A stretch of DNA of 64,000 bases from contig JAXDDX010000178.1 of the NCBI GenBank assembly GCA_034670405.1, forward strand, positions 558,001 through 622,000. The letters run 5' to 3'. Shown in pieces: positions 1 to 13,400 of the stretch. Both the position numbers and the translations under genes were made by a program. Each line of letters begins with the position of its first letter. Within the stretch, counting starts at the first letter, position 1. The stretch is from Hoplostethus atlanticus (lineage: Eukaryota; Chordata; Actinopteri; Trachichthyiformes; Trachichthyidae). Below the pieces are notes generated by a model, which was not told the origin of the DNA, searched no databases, and saw only the letters and a list, made by a program, of their open reading frames with translations.

Positions 1-329
1 GTGACAAGTACAATTTCACAGAAGAGGTAGCGTCAGACAAACGATTTGTCCTGGGAGAAAAGTGCTTATCGGGCACAATGTAGCTAGCAGCAGGCAGCTG
101 TAACTCAGCAGAAGGGAATAAAACAGAAATAAATAGATAAGTAAGAAGAAAAGAACAGGAGTAAATAGATAAATGGGGCATGAAGCGAAGCCATTACTCA
201 GGCTCGCAACACCACAGTTTCATTTATCTCCAGTGCCAGAGAGAAAGGGAAATGCTCAGTAATATAATCATGGCGTGCTAGTGAGTAGATTTACCTTTTG
301 AAGGTGGCATGTGCCATTTGATGCTTTCT

Positions 330-440
330 CACACACACACGCACACACGCACACGCTCACACACACACGCACACGCACACGCACAACAAACACGCCTTGT
401 AGGCAAGTCACTCATTATTTCTCATTTAGTCCCGTTTGAC

Positions 441-476
<36 letters not shown>
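330..476. repeat. Paired CA and GT microsatellites
   Basis: An imperfect CA/CG repeat (about 330-385) is followed 58 bases later by a pure GT run (about 444-476). The two are complementary and close together, so the single strand could fold into a hairpin. Pairs like this are common in fish genomes. Confidence 0.9.
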
Positions 477-479
<3 letters not shown>

Positions 480-1988
480 GAGGTGTTAACAATGCCATTT
501 ATTTTCATTCATTGTGTATCGCCTAATTGTGGTTTATATGACAGTGTTATGGGGCTGACAGCTTGAACTAATTCATCAACATGACTCCCATCCATACAGT
601 CCAAATCTATACTGTAGATACATAGCAAACCAGTTTCACATTTTTCATGACTATTATACTGTCTATCTAAAGGTTTCTTATCGTCAAGGTTGTTGTTGTT
701 TAGCATCAGTGTATTAATTTTTCTCCCTGCCTTCCTTTGATCCACTTTAGTAATAATCTGACATTTTCCTACAAAATAAAGGTCCATTTTGCTGTCCTAA
801 ACACCCGGTCCTCTACCATTTGTATACATTAAATAGGTTGCAATGTTTGAAATTGAATCTTCAAAACGTTTTAGAAAATATTGGCTTTGTTTTATCTATT
901 TTTATAGCACGCTGTGTTGTACACGTGAAGAAAAATGTCTTGATTCCATTCTGAAAAATCTCTGTGACTGTGATTTAAAATCTTTATTTGATCCTTTAAG
1001 TCATGTGACACGGCTTCACGCCAGTCTGAGACGACATAGCTGCTGCTTGTGTTTGGCCACAGCGTGCCCAAACCACCTTGGAGGCAAATATTCAAAGGAA
1101 ACATTTATCTTGCTGTTTGTCTGAGCATGAAAGGAAATACTACATTTGTATGTGTCTTGTAATGTCTGCTGTGTGTCCGACTGCGCTGACTGCAGCATAC
1201 AGCGATTGATTTCCAGCGAGGGGAGCCGGGGTCATTCCATCGGGCCTGCGACAGAATTCCCTCCGAATTGAAGATAGACCCCATCTCCCGATCGCGTATT
1301 GGCCCTGGCCGTCCCCTGCAGAGTAGAGAGTGATTAACCAGGCTCCTGCGCGATTGCAAGTCATGGGTTGGGTTGCACCGGTGAGACAGGTATTGATTGG
1401 CCCTTCGATCTTTGGCCTGGTTACGCTTAGGTGGAGCGGTGACGGGGGACCTCCCCAGAGGACCCCTGCGCTACAGACACCACCACATCAGTTCAGACAC
1501 CGGCTCTGAAGAATCAGTACTCACACATTCCACTCACACGGCCTACGGGCAAGTATTATGATAATCTATGCATGGGAAAATCAATGCAGTCAGCCATTCA
1601 TTACTTTCAAAGCATGTCGACAGCAGGTTTCCTCCACGGTGAGCCAGACAAATTGAAATGAAAATGTTATACACTGTGTGAGAAGATTTACACTGTTTGT
1701 TTATGTGCCGTCTTTCTTTTTTTTTCCCCCCCCAATTCCCCAGCGGGGTTATTCTCCGTGGATAAGGAGGAATAAATCATAACGCTCGAGATCAGATGCC
1801 TGATATCCGTTCAGATCAGCGGTGAGTCCAACTCATCTGCAGAGTCCTCCTCTCACATAGACTCACACTGTCACCCGTACACACACACACACTTTTTAAA
1901 TGCGTCATATGAAATCAAAATATATATACGATTCAGATATTCAGCATGGCTTAGAGGGATTTAAGGATAAAACGAGCATCGCCTTTAC

Positions 1989-1991
<3 letters not shown>

Positions 1992-2020
<29 letters not shown>

Positions 2021-2194
2021 AGCACACATACACTTAAAGTGTGTGCTTAACCCCCACTACTGCAGGGCAAAGAGGTTCCCAGGTTGCCGTGGTGACTGTG
2101 GTGGAAAGAAAGGGTGGTTTGCTTTTGATTGACGTATGCTGCATCTGTTTGATGAGTGTGCGTGTTTGCGTGTGTGTGTGTGTGTGTGTGTGTG
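1992..2194. repeat. Paired CA and GT microsatellites
   Basis: A pure CA run at about 1992-2021 and a GT run at about 2169-2194 lie roughly 150 bases apart in complementary orientation. No gene is associated with them. Confidence 0.9.
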
Positions 2195-4870
2195 GTGGTT
2201 CAGCCAGGCACACTTCCCTATTTAACACCACTGGTAGCCTGATTTGCTATTCATTCACTGTTGGTGCAACACAGTACAAAGACATGGCTCACTGCTGGTG
2301 ATAAATGAATCAACTGAACATCAAAAACATCCCCCCAAAAACTGCCTATTGGATGGCAAAGAATGGGAAACGGACGCTCTCTGTGCTTTTTCATTTGACG
2401 TAGATGAGAATAATGCTCTGCTTTGTGTTTTCCAACTTTCTCACCGGCAGCTGATATTAATGCGTCGGAGGGAGATTGGAGTCGGAGAACAGTGCAGAGG
2501 AGAGACAGGCTCCTAATGAGAGCTGCTCTACCTCTCCATGCCAAGTCTCATTATTAAGTATTCATGTCCCAGGTATTTTTACCCGGTAGAGACATCAGTG
2601 TCAGGGTCATTATAGCTGACACTGAGTCCTTCCACAACACATCAGACAGGAGCTGACTTTCTGAAATACGGAGGGAAAAAGGTGTCACTGAGGTGTTCCA
2701 TGTAGGTATATTAAGCCAGCTGAGAAGGCTGTGACGGTGTCTAATGACAGACTTTTCAAACATGGCTCGAACCCTACTGAGGGAAAGCGCTAGCGTTGGT
2801 CTCAAATAGCGACTGGTGTCTGTGCGTAATGCTAACTCTGAAGCATACTAGAGCGATAGAAGGCAACCCAGACTGAAACCCTTTTGCTAGGAGTCATCTT
2901 TTAAGAAGTAGGGGAGATTTAAATTCTGTATCGTTATGTGATCGCCTACATGCAAAATGTTTCTGCTTTGGAGGAAGGAGGAGATACATTCTTGAGGCAT
3001 TATGAGATAAATGTGAAGATGCTAACGTGTGACATATAATGGTAATAAGCTCCTACTATATGGCTTCAAGCGGAAAAAGCACCAGGATGTGAAAACTCTG
3101 CATGTTTGAGAAGAAGGAGTCATGAAACACCATCTTAGAGATCTTTCTCTAATCTCATGGTCTCATCAGGAGAGTTAATTGACATCATTTGGAGATCTCG
3201 TGTTTGGATCAGAGTGAGATCAACATGAGCTGTTACGTGGTTGTTTCTCCTGAGTTGAATTTAAGGATGGCTTCGTCAGGTGATTGTGCCTAGTGATCAA
3301 CTCCTAAAGATTAACGCTGTGTATGCAGCACCTAAAGCAAAACCTCATTTGTGAGGGTAAAGCCTAATAAAGACAACAACCCACTATAACAGTCACGTTT
3401 ACTTACCTCCATCATGTTCTTGTTCTTGTCCTGAGAATGTTGTGTCAAATGATATGCTTTAATATGCTTCCACGCTGTAGAAGTGCTTTTATTGTACTTA
3501 AGGTTTCTCAATTGCCACACTGTGGAGGTAGTCAGTAGTCTTAACCAGTTAGCTATTTTATGTACACAGGCAAAAATCACTGGTCCAAAAAGCAGAATCA
3601 ACAGATTACAAGAGTCATTGGTGCCGACCACGACTCTCGAGCTTCTTGGAGGAATCGACTCTTTTGGGGTCGACCCTCCACCGCTATTCAAAACAGTGTA
3701 TGCTCAAGTGTTAGTGTGGAGGACTCGAGTGAATGGTCAACCAGGGACATGTGAATGATTTTGGCTCCCCAAAAATTGAGTAATCGCCTCCATATTCCCT
3801 TTGAGGCTCTCTGTCTGTCTTATTATGAGCCTGTTTCTATTCGTCGTTGTGTAATTTGGCGACTCCTGTGCAGCACGAGCGCGGCGGTAATCCATGTATG
3901 CGGCGAGAACACAGACACACACACACGTCTCTTTATGCAGCTAAATTAGAGGGATGTAGCGTGCAGAGCAGGTTAGGCTCTTTGTAAACTCTGAGTGGGT
4001 GGTCGAAGCGAGAGATTCATGATGGGGGGGGGGGTCTCTCCAAGTGTGCGATTCAAGCTGCGAAAATCCTCCTTCTACAATTGATTTTCCTGTCTTTGTG
4101 TTGCTGTTGGGGGGTGAAATCGCGGCTTAGGTGTTGTAGATACCTCCGATGCTCTGACCCCTTGCTGCCGGGCCCCGCCGAGAGGCTCTTTGTGGACTCA
4201 TCTTCATAATGTGTGGTGTGTGCCCTGGACTTATATTACCCCTGCCTCTCCTTCCCTTTCTGTTGTTCTCTCAACAGTAGATTGCTTAGTGGTGTTAAAG
4301 GCCCGGCCAGGAATTGGAGATTGCCCTTACCGGTATTGTTAAAAAAAAAACAACAACAACAACTGACCAAATGCGAGTGTTAAACATAATATATATCTAT
4401 ATACCTTAGAAATACAACTCTTAATAAGCAAAAATTGGGGCCATTTGCCTTGACATGTATTAAACGTTACTGTTAAAAGAATCCATTAGTTAGAGTGTGT
4501 GTGTTTGTTTTGGATATGATGCTTCAGAGACCACTTTCACTCCTCTGTCAGGAGTGAGGGCTTGCCTATAATCAGACCCCATTCTCCAATAAAGAGCCAT
4601 ATGTCTCCCTCTCTCTGTCTCTCAGCACTCTCTTAGCCCTCTTACTTTCCGCACGGAGGAATGACGAGATTGTTCCTGCAGAAACTGTTACTTGCCAATC
4701 GACCAAATTAGGACATTAACAACAGCCTATTAAAATTGTATTGTACAGCACAGTTGTATTAGTTGACAAGCAGCAATACTGTTGCACTAACAATCTTAAT
4801 GCATTAATACATTCTTTTTGGTTCCATTAGTGGTAGTAGAAACAATCAAAACGCAAGGAAGTGAAAGATC

Positions 4871-5305
4871 AAACAGCATTTATTATCATCTTAATATAAT
4901 TTATATTTAATTAAAACTAAAAGATTGACTATGAAGTGCAATGATGCATATATATGGATTTAGTGTATACATGCACATGAGTCTTTCCAAATGCTTGCTT
5001 GTTTGTTTGTTTTGATGCAAGTTTGCATGATGGATGAGTTTTGTGTGTGTGCGTGTGATTAACAAAGCCTGTATGAGTGTCTTTGCTATTAAACACAAAA
5101 ATCACAGTAGTTTCAGTAAAGGTTGTGTCTCAAACCAAAAAATCGATCATTAGTAAACCATCTGTCTTTTCCTGTCGTTGTCTCCCAGGTTAAGGTACAG
5201 CTCTGAATCATTTTCCATTCACGTGGCCTCGTGTCTGTCTGTGGCCAGAGGGCAGTGGGAGTCTGGTCAGCTTGTGGTCAGTATCTATGTGGGACTGTCT
5301 GGGTC
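4871..5305 (-). other. Likely kcnj3 3' UTR
   Basis: This is the sequence immediately after the kcnj3 stop codon on the minus strand. On that strand an AATAAA hexamer lies at 4879-4884, about 420 bases past the stop, and is a candidate poly(A) signal. The real 3' end could lie further out, and no transcript evidence is available. Confidence 0.35.
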
Positions 5306-5970
5306 TCAGCGGTCAGCGTTCATCCTCCGTAGCTTAGGCGGCAGGTTGTCCTCCAGCCTCCCTCCGGCTGAGAGCAGTGGGCTGTGCATGGGGACAGGAT
5401 CAGGGGCCGGGGTAGGGGGCAGGCTGTGCTGGTACAGATCCCCAGTAGATTGGGTCATGGATTCAAAGCCCACCTTGAGGGCCTTGAGCTGCAGCCGGGT
5501 CTCCGCCTCGGGGCCGGGCGAGGAGCTGAGGCGCTGGAGCTTGAGGGGCAGGTCCCCAGTGCTGCAGGCCTTCTCAGGGTGCTGGGAGCTGAGCAGCAGC
5601 ACCTTCCTCTGCAGATCCTCCTTCCCGGACGAACTCATCCTCTGCAGTTTGCTAGGCAGCCGGCCCCCGGCTCCCCCCTGGCGGCCCCTTTCCTCTGAGG
5701 TGTTGATGAAATCCACGGAAAACACCCTGTGGCGACGGCCTCTGTGGCTCTCACCCAGCACGGGGGTGGGTGTGCATAGGGGGGAAGGCAGTGAAGTCTT
5801 CTCCTCATGCTCCTTGAAGCTGTATGGTGGGGTGGGTACCTCGAACGTGTTGTGGAACTGGGAGTAATCCACCCTGAAAAAGCCCTCCTCCAGGGACATG
5901 ACCGGCAGGAATCGATGGCCCCATAAAACCTCATCCTCCGTATAAGATGTCCGTGCCTGGCATGTCATAC
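5306..5970 (-). CDS. kcnj3: kcnj3 coding exon 3 (C-terminal tail and stop)
   Basis: On the minus strand the acceptor TCTCTCTTAG precedes GTATGACATG. The split Gly codon then reads on as [19 protein letters not shown], matching the end of the Kir cytoplasmic domain. The rest is the Kir3.1-specific tail, with repeated LPxKLxRM-type motifs ([24 protein letters not shown]), ending MNADR then TGA. The human tail ends two residues later. The plus-strand open frames across this exon are antisense shadows. Confidence 0.95.
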
Positions 5971-7486
5971 CTAAGAGAGAGTGACAGGATTATAACCGTT
6001 TCCATAGCTGACACTTAATCTGGGCAAAGTATTTTGCAGTTCACACACATTTGTGAGCTGGAAAGGAGGAAAACAAAAGGTTAACACTCTCCTATTACCT
6101 CCTTTCTCTCCGCTGCTCCGGATTGCTTGCACAATCTACCTTTCCTGCTCGAGAGTTAAATACTGTTCCAACAGGAAACCCAAACACAAGGACCTTTGCT
6201 ATTTCTCACAGCTCATAACAACAGCAACACTACCGTTACTATCAAGAGGGACAGGGAATTTCTATGTTATGTCTTTCCCTATTGTAGGCATGTTGCCTCT
6301 GATGAGCTGTGATTGAATCAAGCAGGAGCATGATATGTGATGGAGGATCTCTTCACATAGCATTACAAAAAGCAAAGTGTCTTAAACCAGTCTCTTGGCT
6401 GTTTATGTATTTAGGTAATCCCCTCTAGATCCACAGGAGCACTGTTTCTGTTTCCATGGTGACTAAATCCCGACGGACCTTTTCTGTCATTAAAAGAGGT
6501 CAGAGGTGAGTAATCCCTGTTATCAGTGTGTCTTGTGTGAGTTGTGATAATTGCAGTTTATGTCTAATCAGCCTAATTAGCCATCTTCTGGCACCACTGC
6601 AATATCAATCCATCAATAGCGGGAGCCACGGGCCCTGTCTTTATATCATTGTAACTTCTGGTGTTGATTGCAAAGGCAGTCATCTAGTCACAAACAGATG
6701 TTGTGCTCTTTCTATAGTTGTCTATTTCTTTACACATGGACACATGGATTGAGAAGCAAAAGAATGGTTGCCTGGCGATGCTGGTGCATGTGGTCCTACT
6801 GTAAACAATCAATTATGGGCCCTTTGCAATCAATAAGCACTTATGAGCCCACAATACCTGATTTCCGAGTCAGTGACTCTGCTACAACCTGAGCTGTTTT
6901 GTTAAACAGGACAAATGTTAGTTAGCAGTGGAGTACGAGTCTGACTGTCCCTCTGAGGGATGATAGTTGCAGTGTTATCTCATAACCTGAAGCTATTCAG
7001 CAACTCATCTTCAACCAAAAAAAAACCCTTCAACAGTCCCACATCTAAACAAAGGTCATTTTTATTTTTGATTAGCCCAAAGCCTGGGCTTTAATCACTT
7101 CACTGAGTTTGTGAATTTTCTAGCAGTCTACATTCAATCAAAATAATGAGTGTATTTGTCAGTAGATGCTTAACATGGCAGTAATACAGGTGCAGAAGAA
7201 GCTTACAGGTTTCGAGCCTGACAGGCATCCCTGTTTTGTTTCAGCATTCTGGCGTCATATGGGTATTCAAGCAGCCTGTTAATGTTTAGTGCATCTTGCA
7301 TAAAAAACTATGCAAACACTTGGCAGACAGAGGAGGAGAGCAGGGCCCCTGTCCCTGAATACGGCTTTATGTAAAATGCCTGGCACCAGCCTTCGCTGGC
7401 ACTCTTTAAATGCTGCATTTCCATAATGGTATGCCTTTTCTGTGACACTGTATTTGAATCTGACCATTATCTAACTATTACTAGCT

Positions 7487-7542
<56 letters not shown>

Positions 7543-10363
7543 TGCTCACACAGAGATCTGTGTCATCTGCATCTGCATAGAAGTAAAATTATTACCACAT
7601 GATGTCACTAAGTGGCAGCATATAGAGTGAAAGAGTAACCAGACAACCAAACCAGATCTGACCAGACCTGACCAGACCTGACCAGATCTAACCAGACCTG
7701 ACCAGACACCATTGATGTGAACAAAACATCAAACATCAAAACAGAGCACATACTATAAATTAAAAACTTCTTATCTGAGGATAACAGAAGGTCATTAATT
7801 TCTTGACAGATCATAGTTGGCTATAAAGTCTCATTCGAGTCTCACTTATCGAAATGCATTTTGATAAAACTTTAAGGGAGACTGAGAAAAGGAACCAGGA
7901 CCGGATTAATCAGGTTGTGGCTGAGAGGGATTTGTTTTTCTAATTTAATGAAATTCATTAAATCACCATACTTGAAACTTGATGGGAGATTTGTTTTGTT
8001 TTGTGACTGTATAAAAAATATTTGCGCTTTTCACATCATCCAATAATAAAACAATATTACAACCTTAAGAGTTTTTCTATATTCTGCTGATATTTTTACA
8101 AGTCAAGCAGAAAAACCTTCAGTTTGGTGGAAAGACGTCCCCTCTAGGTTTCTATAGGCTTGCTTCTATGCCAGTTTCTCATGCTGAGCTTTTTGTTTCT
8201 GATTTGTCAAATCAAGGTTGCCTCTAATTAAACCCAACAGCCATTAGACTGACAGCATGTGGATTTGTCAAGTCTGGTTAACACCATGAAGCCTAATTGT
8301 CAAGGAGACAATCATCAGCACTGGCTCAATTTAAGGTCTGACAGCAATGCCACGTGAGATGAGAATAGTTTCTCCATGGCGTCCTCCCTCTACTCAGAGT
8401 GCCACAGCACAGCAAGAGGAAACTTCTGGCTGCATCCTCATTTAATGACATTATCAACAGAGCACAGACAGCGTTGCCTGCCTGCCTCTACGCTTCCCTG
8501 CTGATCCCTCCTGCTCCAAGCCTATTGAGCACTGTGTTTTTTTCCTATAGGACAATGGCAAAGTGAGGGTTTGGGGAGAAGAAGAGAAACAGAGATGAAA
8601 GGAAAAGTAGCTGAAGGAGAGAAGCAGAGAGAGAGAGAAAGAGAGTGAGAAAAATGAAAGGATTTCTGACACAGTGTCACGGCTCCAGCCCCGGCTCCGG
8701 GGTTTCCCTATGTTTTCACCTCCCCTGTCTGTCACTGTCTGTCTATGTGTGTGTGTGTGTGTGTGGCGTGGGTGTGGTTCCTTCTCCCGGCCCTGCCTCT
8801 CCTCCACACCTGCCGCCTATCAAGCCATCAGCCCAGCAATATTTAAACCCCGGCTCTTCAACCACTCGTCGCCAGATTGTTCCGCCTATTACGTGGTATT
8901 CGCATTCTTGGCCGCTCAAGATTCCTATCTGAGTTTATTCCCTGTGTGCCTTCGGCTTATTCTAACCCAACTCTCTTGTCTTCTAAGATTCCCCGTGTGT
9001 TCGACCCCTTGTGTCTCCTCGCCGTATCCACCAGCCTGCCTGCCTCCCCCGCTCCAGCCACACCTGCTTGCTCCAGCTTCACCCCGCGTCCCTCGCTCCT
9101 GCCTTACCTGCTCGTCTCATCTCCGTCCAGCCCAGTCCCTGCACCCCCCATCTTCCCCACACCTGCTTCCTTATTAAATCACCTTTTTCCCTACTCCGTC
9201 GTCCTGGTCTGCCTTTCTGGGTCCTAGTAACTGCTATCGCTGACACACAGGCTGGTTTATTTGTGTTTGCTAGCCTGGACAAGGAGGAATCGTGTTGAAT
9301 GTGAAATGGAGAGAATAGTGTTGTTGCTGGGAGCAACCCAGCGTGGCTGCCTGTAGTTGTTTAGTTTACAGTGGTGGTTTCATACCACGTCTCACTTGCT
9401 GTCTCAGAATTACCTCTGCTCTTTGCTGTCATTTGAAAAATGGAGTGGAACTTCTAACTGAAAAGCCCTGCTCATCCATCAAAGTGACACGCGCATCTAT
9501 GACCACAGGCTTTTATTATGCATAGAGTAGGCACGAAACCGGTTCTGCAGTAATAAAATATCCCTCATAATTCAATCAAGGTGTCATTCCCATGTGTTGT
9601 TCTCACTCGCGCGTTTTTCTTCAGCATCTGCCTCCTTCATATATGCAAAACTGGGAGGGCAAAGAAATGAGATTTCGCAGGGTCTAGATTATGAGTATCT
9701 ACGAGAGAGGAATGTAATGCGGGTTGATATAGGTAAACACATTAACATTTACATTGGGGGTGAAGGGAGGAAATGAAAGGAAGGAGCTGAATGCGAGAAC
9801 GACTCCTCACCTGTGGTCTCCACGATGCCCTCCAGGATGACGACGATCTCAAACTGTTCGTTCATGAGAGAGCGCTGGGAAAGGTCAAAAAAGGGGCTCT
9901 TGGGATTGATTTCATGGCAGATGGTGAGAGGGGACACCAGGAAGAGCTGGTCTGCACCCGTCCCGAAACCGACATCCAGTTCACACTGGTCCAGAGGCAG
10001 GAACTCCCCCTCCGGCGTCTGACGAGACTGAAAGATAAGTCAAAACGAAAGAGAGAGATTCAGAAGAAGAGGGGGAAGAGAGGATTGGGTGCATAGTATC
10101 TGTGTACAGAGCTGCAGGGGTGATTAGAGATTAGAGTGTGAATACAACAGAGTCCTCTCAGCCCACTAACTGAAAGCCCACATGTTCTGGCAGTGCCACC
10201 TCTTGTCTTCCTCTCCTCTAATGGAGGAGGACACGTATCTTCAGTAGCACCCTAAAGGTGTGAATGGGAAGATTTTCTATAAGTGACCTCAGTGTCACCC
10301 TACTGGAAGTGTCACATTATCTAACGCAGGAGACGCAGCAGATAAAGGGATGATGTAAGACAA

Positions 10364-10416
<53 letters not shown>

Positions 10417-13400
10417 GCCCGAGTGCACTCTCTCTTGAATATTCATCTGTGCCTTGTTTGCAGTGGTTCCAGACTCGATCCCTCACTTTGAGTTCCAGGA
10501 GGACTTGCGGGCGGGCGTAGGCGACAGCAGTGTTTGGACAGGTCTCACCCACGGAGCACTAACTGTTGCGGAAGCGTTTAATTGCCCAGATGACGGTGGG
10601 GCACAGCGCTGAGGTCTTGGATGTCTGAACACAAAAGTTGCTTCTCGTTTCCTGTCTTCCTCTGTCTACTCACCACCCGCCTTCTCTCTTCTACCGTTAC
10701 CTAGCCCTTCCTGTTTGTCTTTTTATCTTTTTTTTCCACATTAAAATTGTTTTACTTTTGCACTGCACATGTGTATATTTTTGTACTTTTGAATAATATT
10801 TTTTATTCTTTCTTTTTATTATTCCTTTGTAATTTTTATTCTTGTGTTATTATGTCTCGGATGCTGTAAGAAAGAAATTTCCCCCTGGGGATTAATAAAG
10901 CACCTACCTACCTACCTACCTACCTACCTTCCTTCCTCTCAGTCTTACAATCCATTTCACCCTTTCTCCTTTCCTGCAAACTCTTTCTGTCTTCCTTTCT
11001 CTGCAGATACGGAACATGTGGAAGGCGCCACGGGGAATTCAAAATCATCTCACGAATCATTTGATATCAACTCCTCTCGAGAAAGTATAGGCTTGCAGCT
11101 TTTTCGAAAACTTTTAAAAAACAATTGATTTGTGATCTTTCAGTATAAAAGCTTAACAGAAGGATCAACCCAGATAAAAATAGACTTAAGTGTTTCAAAA
11201 CTGGTTATGGTTAAAACTGGTTATTTCAGTGTCATTTAAAACAAAAATAAATTATGACCTTCAAATGTCAAGATTACGTCTGCCAAGCCTCCTGTTAAAA
11301 TCAGAGTAGGGTAAGTACGGGTCAGAACAGAGACTCCAATCTCGTATCATAGAGATTTCATTTTTTCTTTGTGCTGTACAATGCACATATACGCACAAAT
11401 ACAATGATTATAAGTCTGAAATTGATTTTCACCTCGACTCTTTGATACTGACAGTGAATTTTTCTACTTTTGTTCTCTTTTCAGATTCGTGCAGTTTCAC
11501 CTAAAAACTCTCTGATAATTGGGATGTGTCAGCCACCAGCCACCCACACACATATCTCACCTCGCGCTGTTCCTTCACCACACACAACTTCACACTGATC
11601 TTCCCCCCACACACAGGCACAAAGTCCCACCCCTCCTCTCCGAGCCCTGCTGCCATTTCCAGATCCTCAGTTTTTTGTGCATCCCAAAATATTCAGACAC
11701 ATCATTCCCGGCATTTCGACAATCTTGCGCCGCAATCCAGATGTGTGTGTTCTGCCCGATGGTCAACAAAAAACTATGACTGTCAGTTGGTGATCATCCT
11801 CATGTAACTGATACTACCCAGAAAGCAATTGATGGCATGGTAAAAACTTCAGATTAAAACAGCTTTGGAAACTGTTTCCAATTTCACAGGATGATGCAGA
11901 TCATCGCTATAGACGATATTGTCTTTATTGTCTTCAGCATCAAAATGTTTCCTAGGATACTTACAGTGACGTTGAACTATGAATGTGTCTCATTGCCCAG
12001 CCTAAAAGGGTAGGTAAACTCTCTCCCATAAATAAAAAGGTGGGTTTATCCTCTGCTACCCCCCCCGGTTCTCATCTTCTCTCACTCCCCTCCAGTCCAA
12101 CCTGTACTAGGAGCTACCGGTCCACTCAATCTCATCCTGACCTCCCGGTGACACCGCGCTGTGGTGTATCCCTCCCGAGATGCAAACTGTGAATCAAGTG
12201 TGAATAAACAGCCTGTTATGCTGCCAGAAAACATTCCGGTCTATTTATATCTCCTGTGAATCTCAATGAGACGCTCATTTGGATTTATGTTAGAAAACAA
12301 CTACGTGGAGAGGGCATTGTTCCCCCGTCAGGTGCTCGGAGGCCCGGTGGAACGCTGCTTGGCATCGTTCCTCCACGCGGGTTATCCCCACGGTGGCTCG
12401 CGGCAATTCCGCTTTTTCACTCCGTCTTTGTCGCTTAAGATTAAAAAGACGGATGACTGTATGCAAACACTGACACGCAGAGCTCCTCGCACAAGCCCCC
12501 CTCTGGCCCTCTCCTACGCTTGCCTCTTGCGGAAAGATTGGGAGCTAGCGATGTTTGTCTGTACTGTCTTTCTCTGTATAATGTCCCGCTGTGCTCCGAC
12601 AAACAAACCAGCCAGATTCTCCTCCCCGAGCTCTGACATACCCAGACAGGCGCCTTTTTTTGTAATTTATTGAATCTCTACGATGCTTTCGGGGAGATCG
12701 GTGCTGCAAAAGTGCATCGTGGAAATACTGGATGAGTGCACAAGGACACAGGGGTTGCGGTTTTCTACTCCAAACTCTACCCATTATACTACGTAGAATT
12801 GGATCTGGCCACTAGCCGACCTGTCCGATTGCTTGCTGTCAAGCGTGTCGGGGCGGTGAGTGATGCTCAAGGGTGCAGACAGTAGCTAAATGGAATTGAT
12901 TGGGCCTAAAGAGGCCCCGGTCGTCCTAGTCAACGCCACTCTGTTGCCTGTTGCCTGGGAATAAGTGGAGGAGCTTGGAGGTGATCAGGAGGCAGGCGAG
13001 GGCGTACTGATTAGGTCACGGTGGTGGCCACGAACAGGAATAAAAAAAGAATAGAAAAGACAGGTAGTGCATCACAAGTGAAGGCAAACCAGAGGTAAAT
13101 TGGTATTTTGTTACTCTAAATGGCTCCGTGATAGTCACTAACCTTGACAATAGTGGGGAAAATGATCTGGTTTGGGGGACCCAAAATGGGGGTTTTCTGA
13201 CACCGGTGCCTCCAATTTATACCTGAAAATATATCCAGCATGGCTCATACTATCAACCAGCTGGTGTCTGAAGACGTAGTGGCATTTCAAGAAAAACACA
13301 CATTTGTATCCTTTGTGAGTTATGACAGAGCAAATACCACACATCCCAGCTCGCGGCTTCTTCAAATGCCTCAGGATTAAACTGTAGTGGGGGAATCCAA

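Larger units (their letters stand above)
1..4870. other. Intergenic region downstream of kcnj3
   Basis: I see no convincing exon on either strand. The stretch holds several CA/GT microsatellites (listed separately), a few homopolymer runs, and a GC-richer block at about 1180-1500 without long open frames or repeat signatures. That block could be a conserved noncoding element, but single-sequence inspection cannot show this. Short open frames here are mostly translated dinucleotide repeat or have no recognisable domain. Confidence 0.6.
5971..9810 (-). other. kcnj3 intron 2
   Basis: An intron of 3.8 kb bounded by GTGAGG at the donor and CTTAG at the acceptor, read on the minus strand. It contains a 571-bp solo LTR (8675-9245), a long CA microsatellite (7489-7541) and a 10-bp tandem repeat (about 7640-7705). 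No other exon-like sequence was recognised. Confidence 0.85.

Noticed and set aside
330-476. CRISPR-like or structured repeat array in the first kilobase.
   Set aside because: These are simple CA and GT microsatellites with no spacers.
5178-5867. A 229-codon plus-strand open frame over kcnj3 exon 3.
   Set aside because: It is the antisense of a conserved Kir3.1 exon and shows no domain of its own.
8674-9227. Proline-rich open frames in the 8.7-9.2 kb region.
   Set aside because: They lie inside a solo LTR and derive from its pyrimidine-rich sequence.
12266-12673. A 135-codon open frame in kcnj3 intron 1.
   Set aside because: No family similarity recognised; likely chance in a GC-richer stretch.
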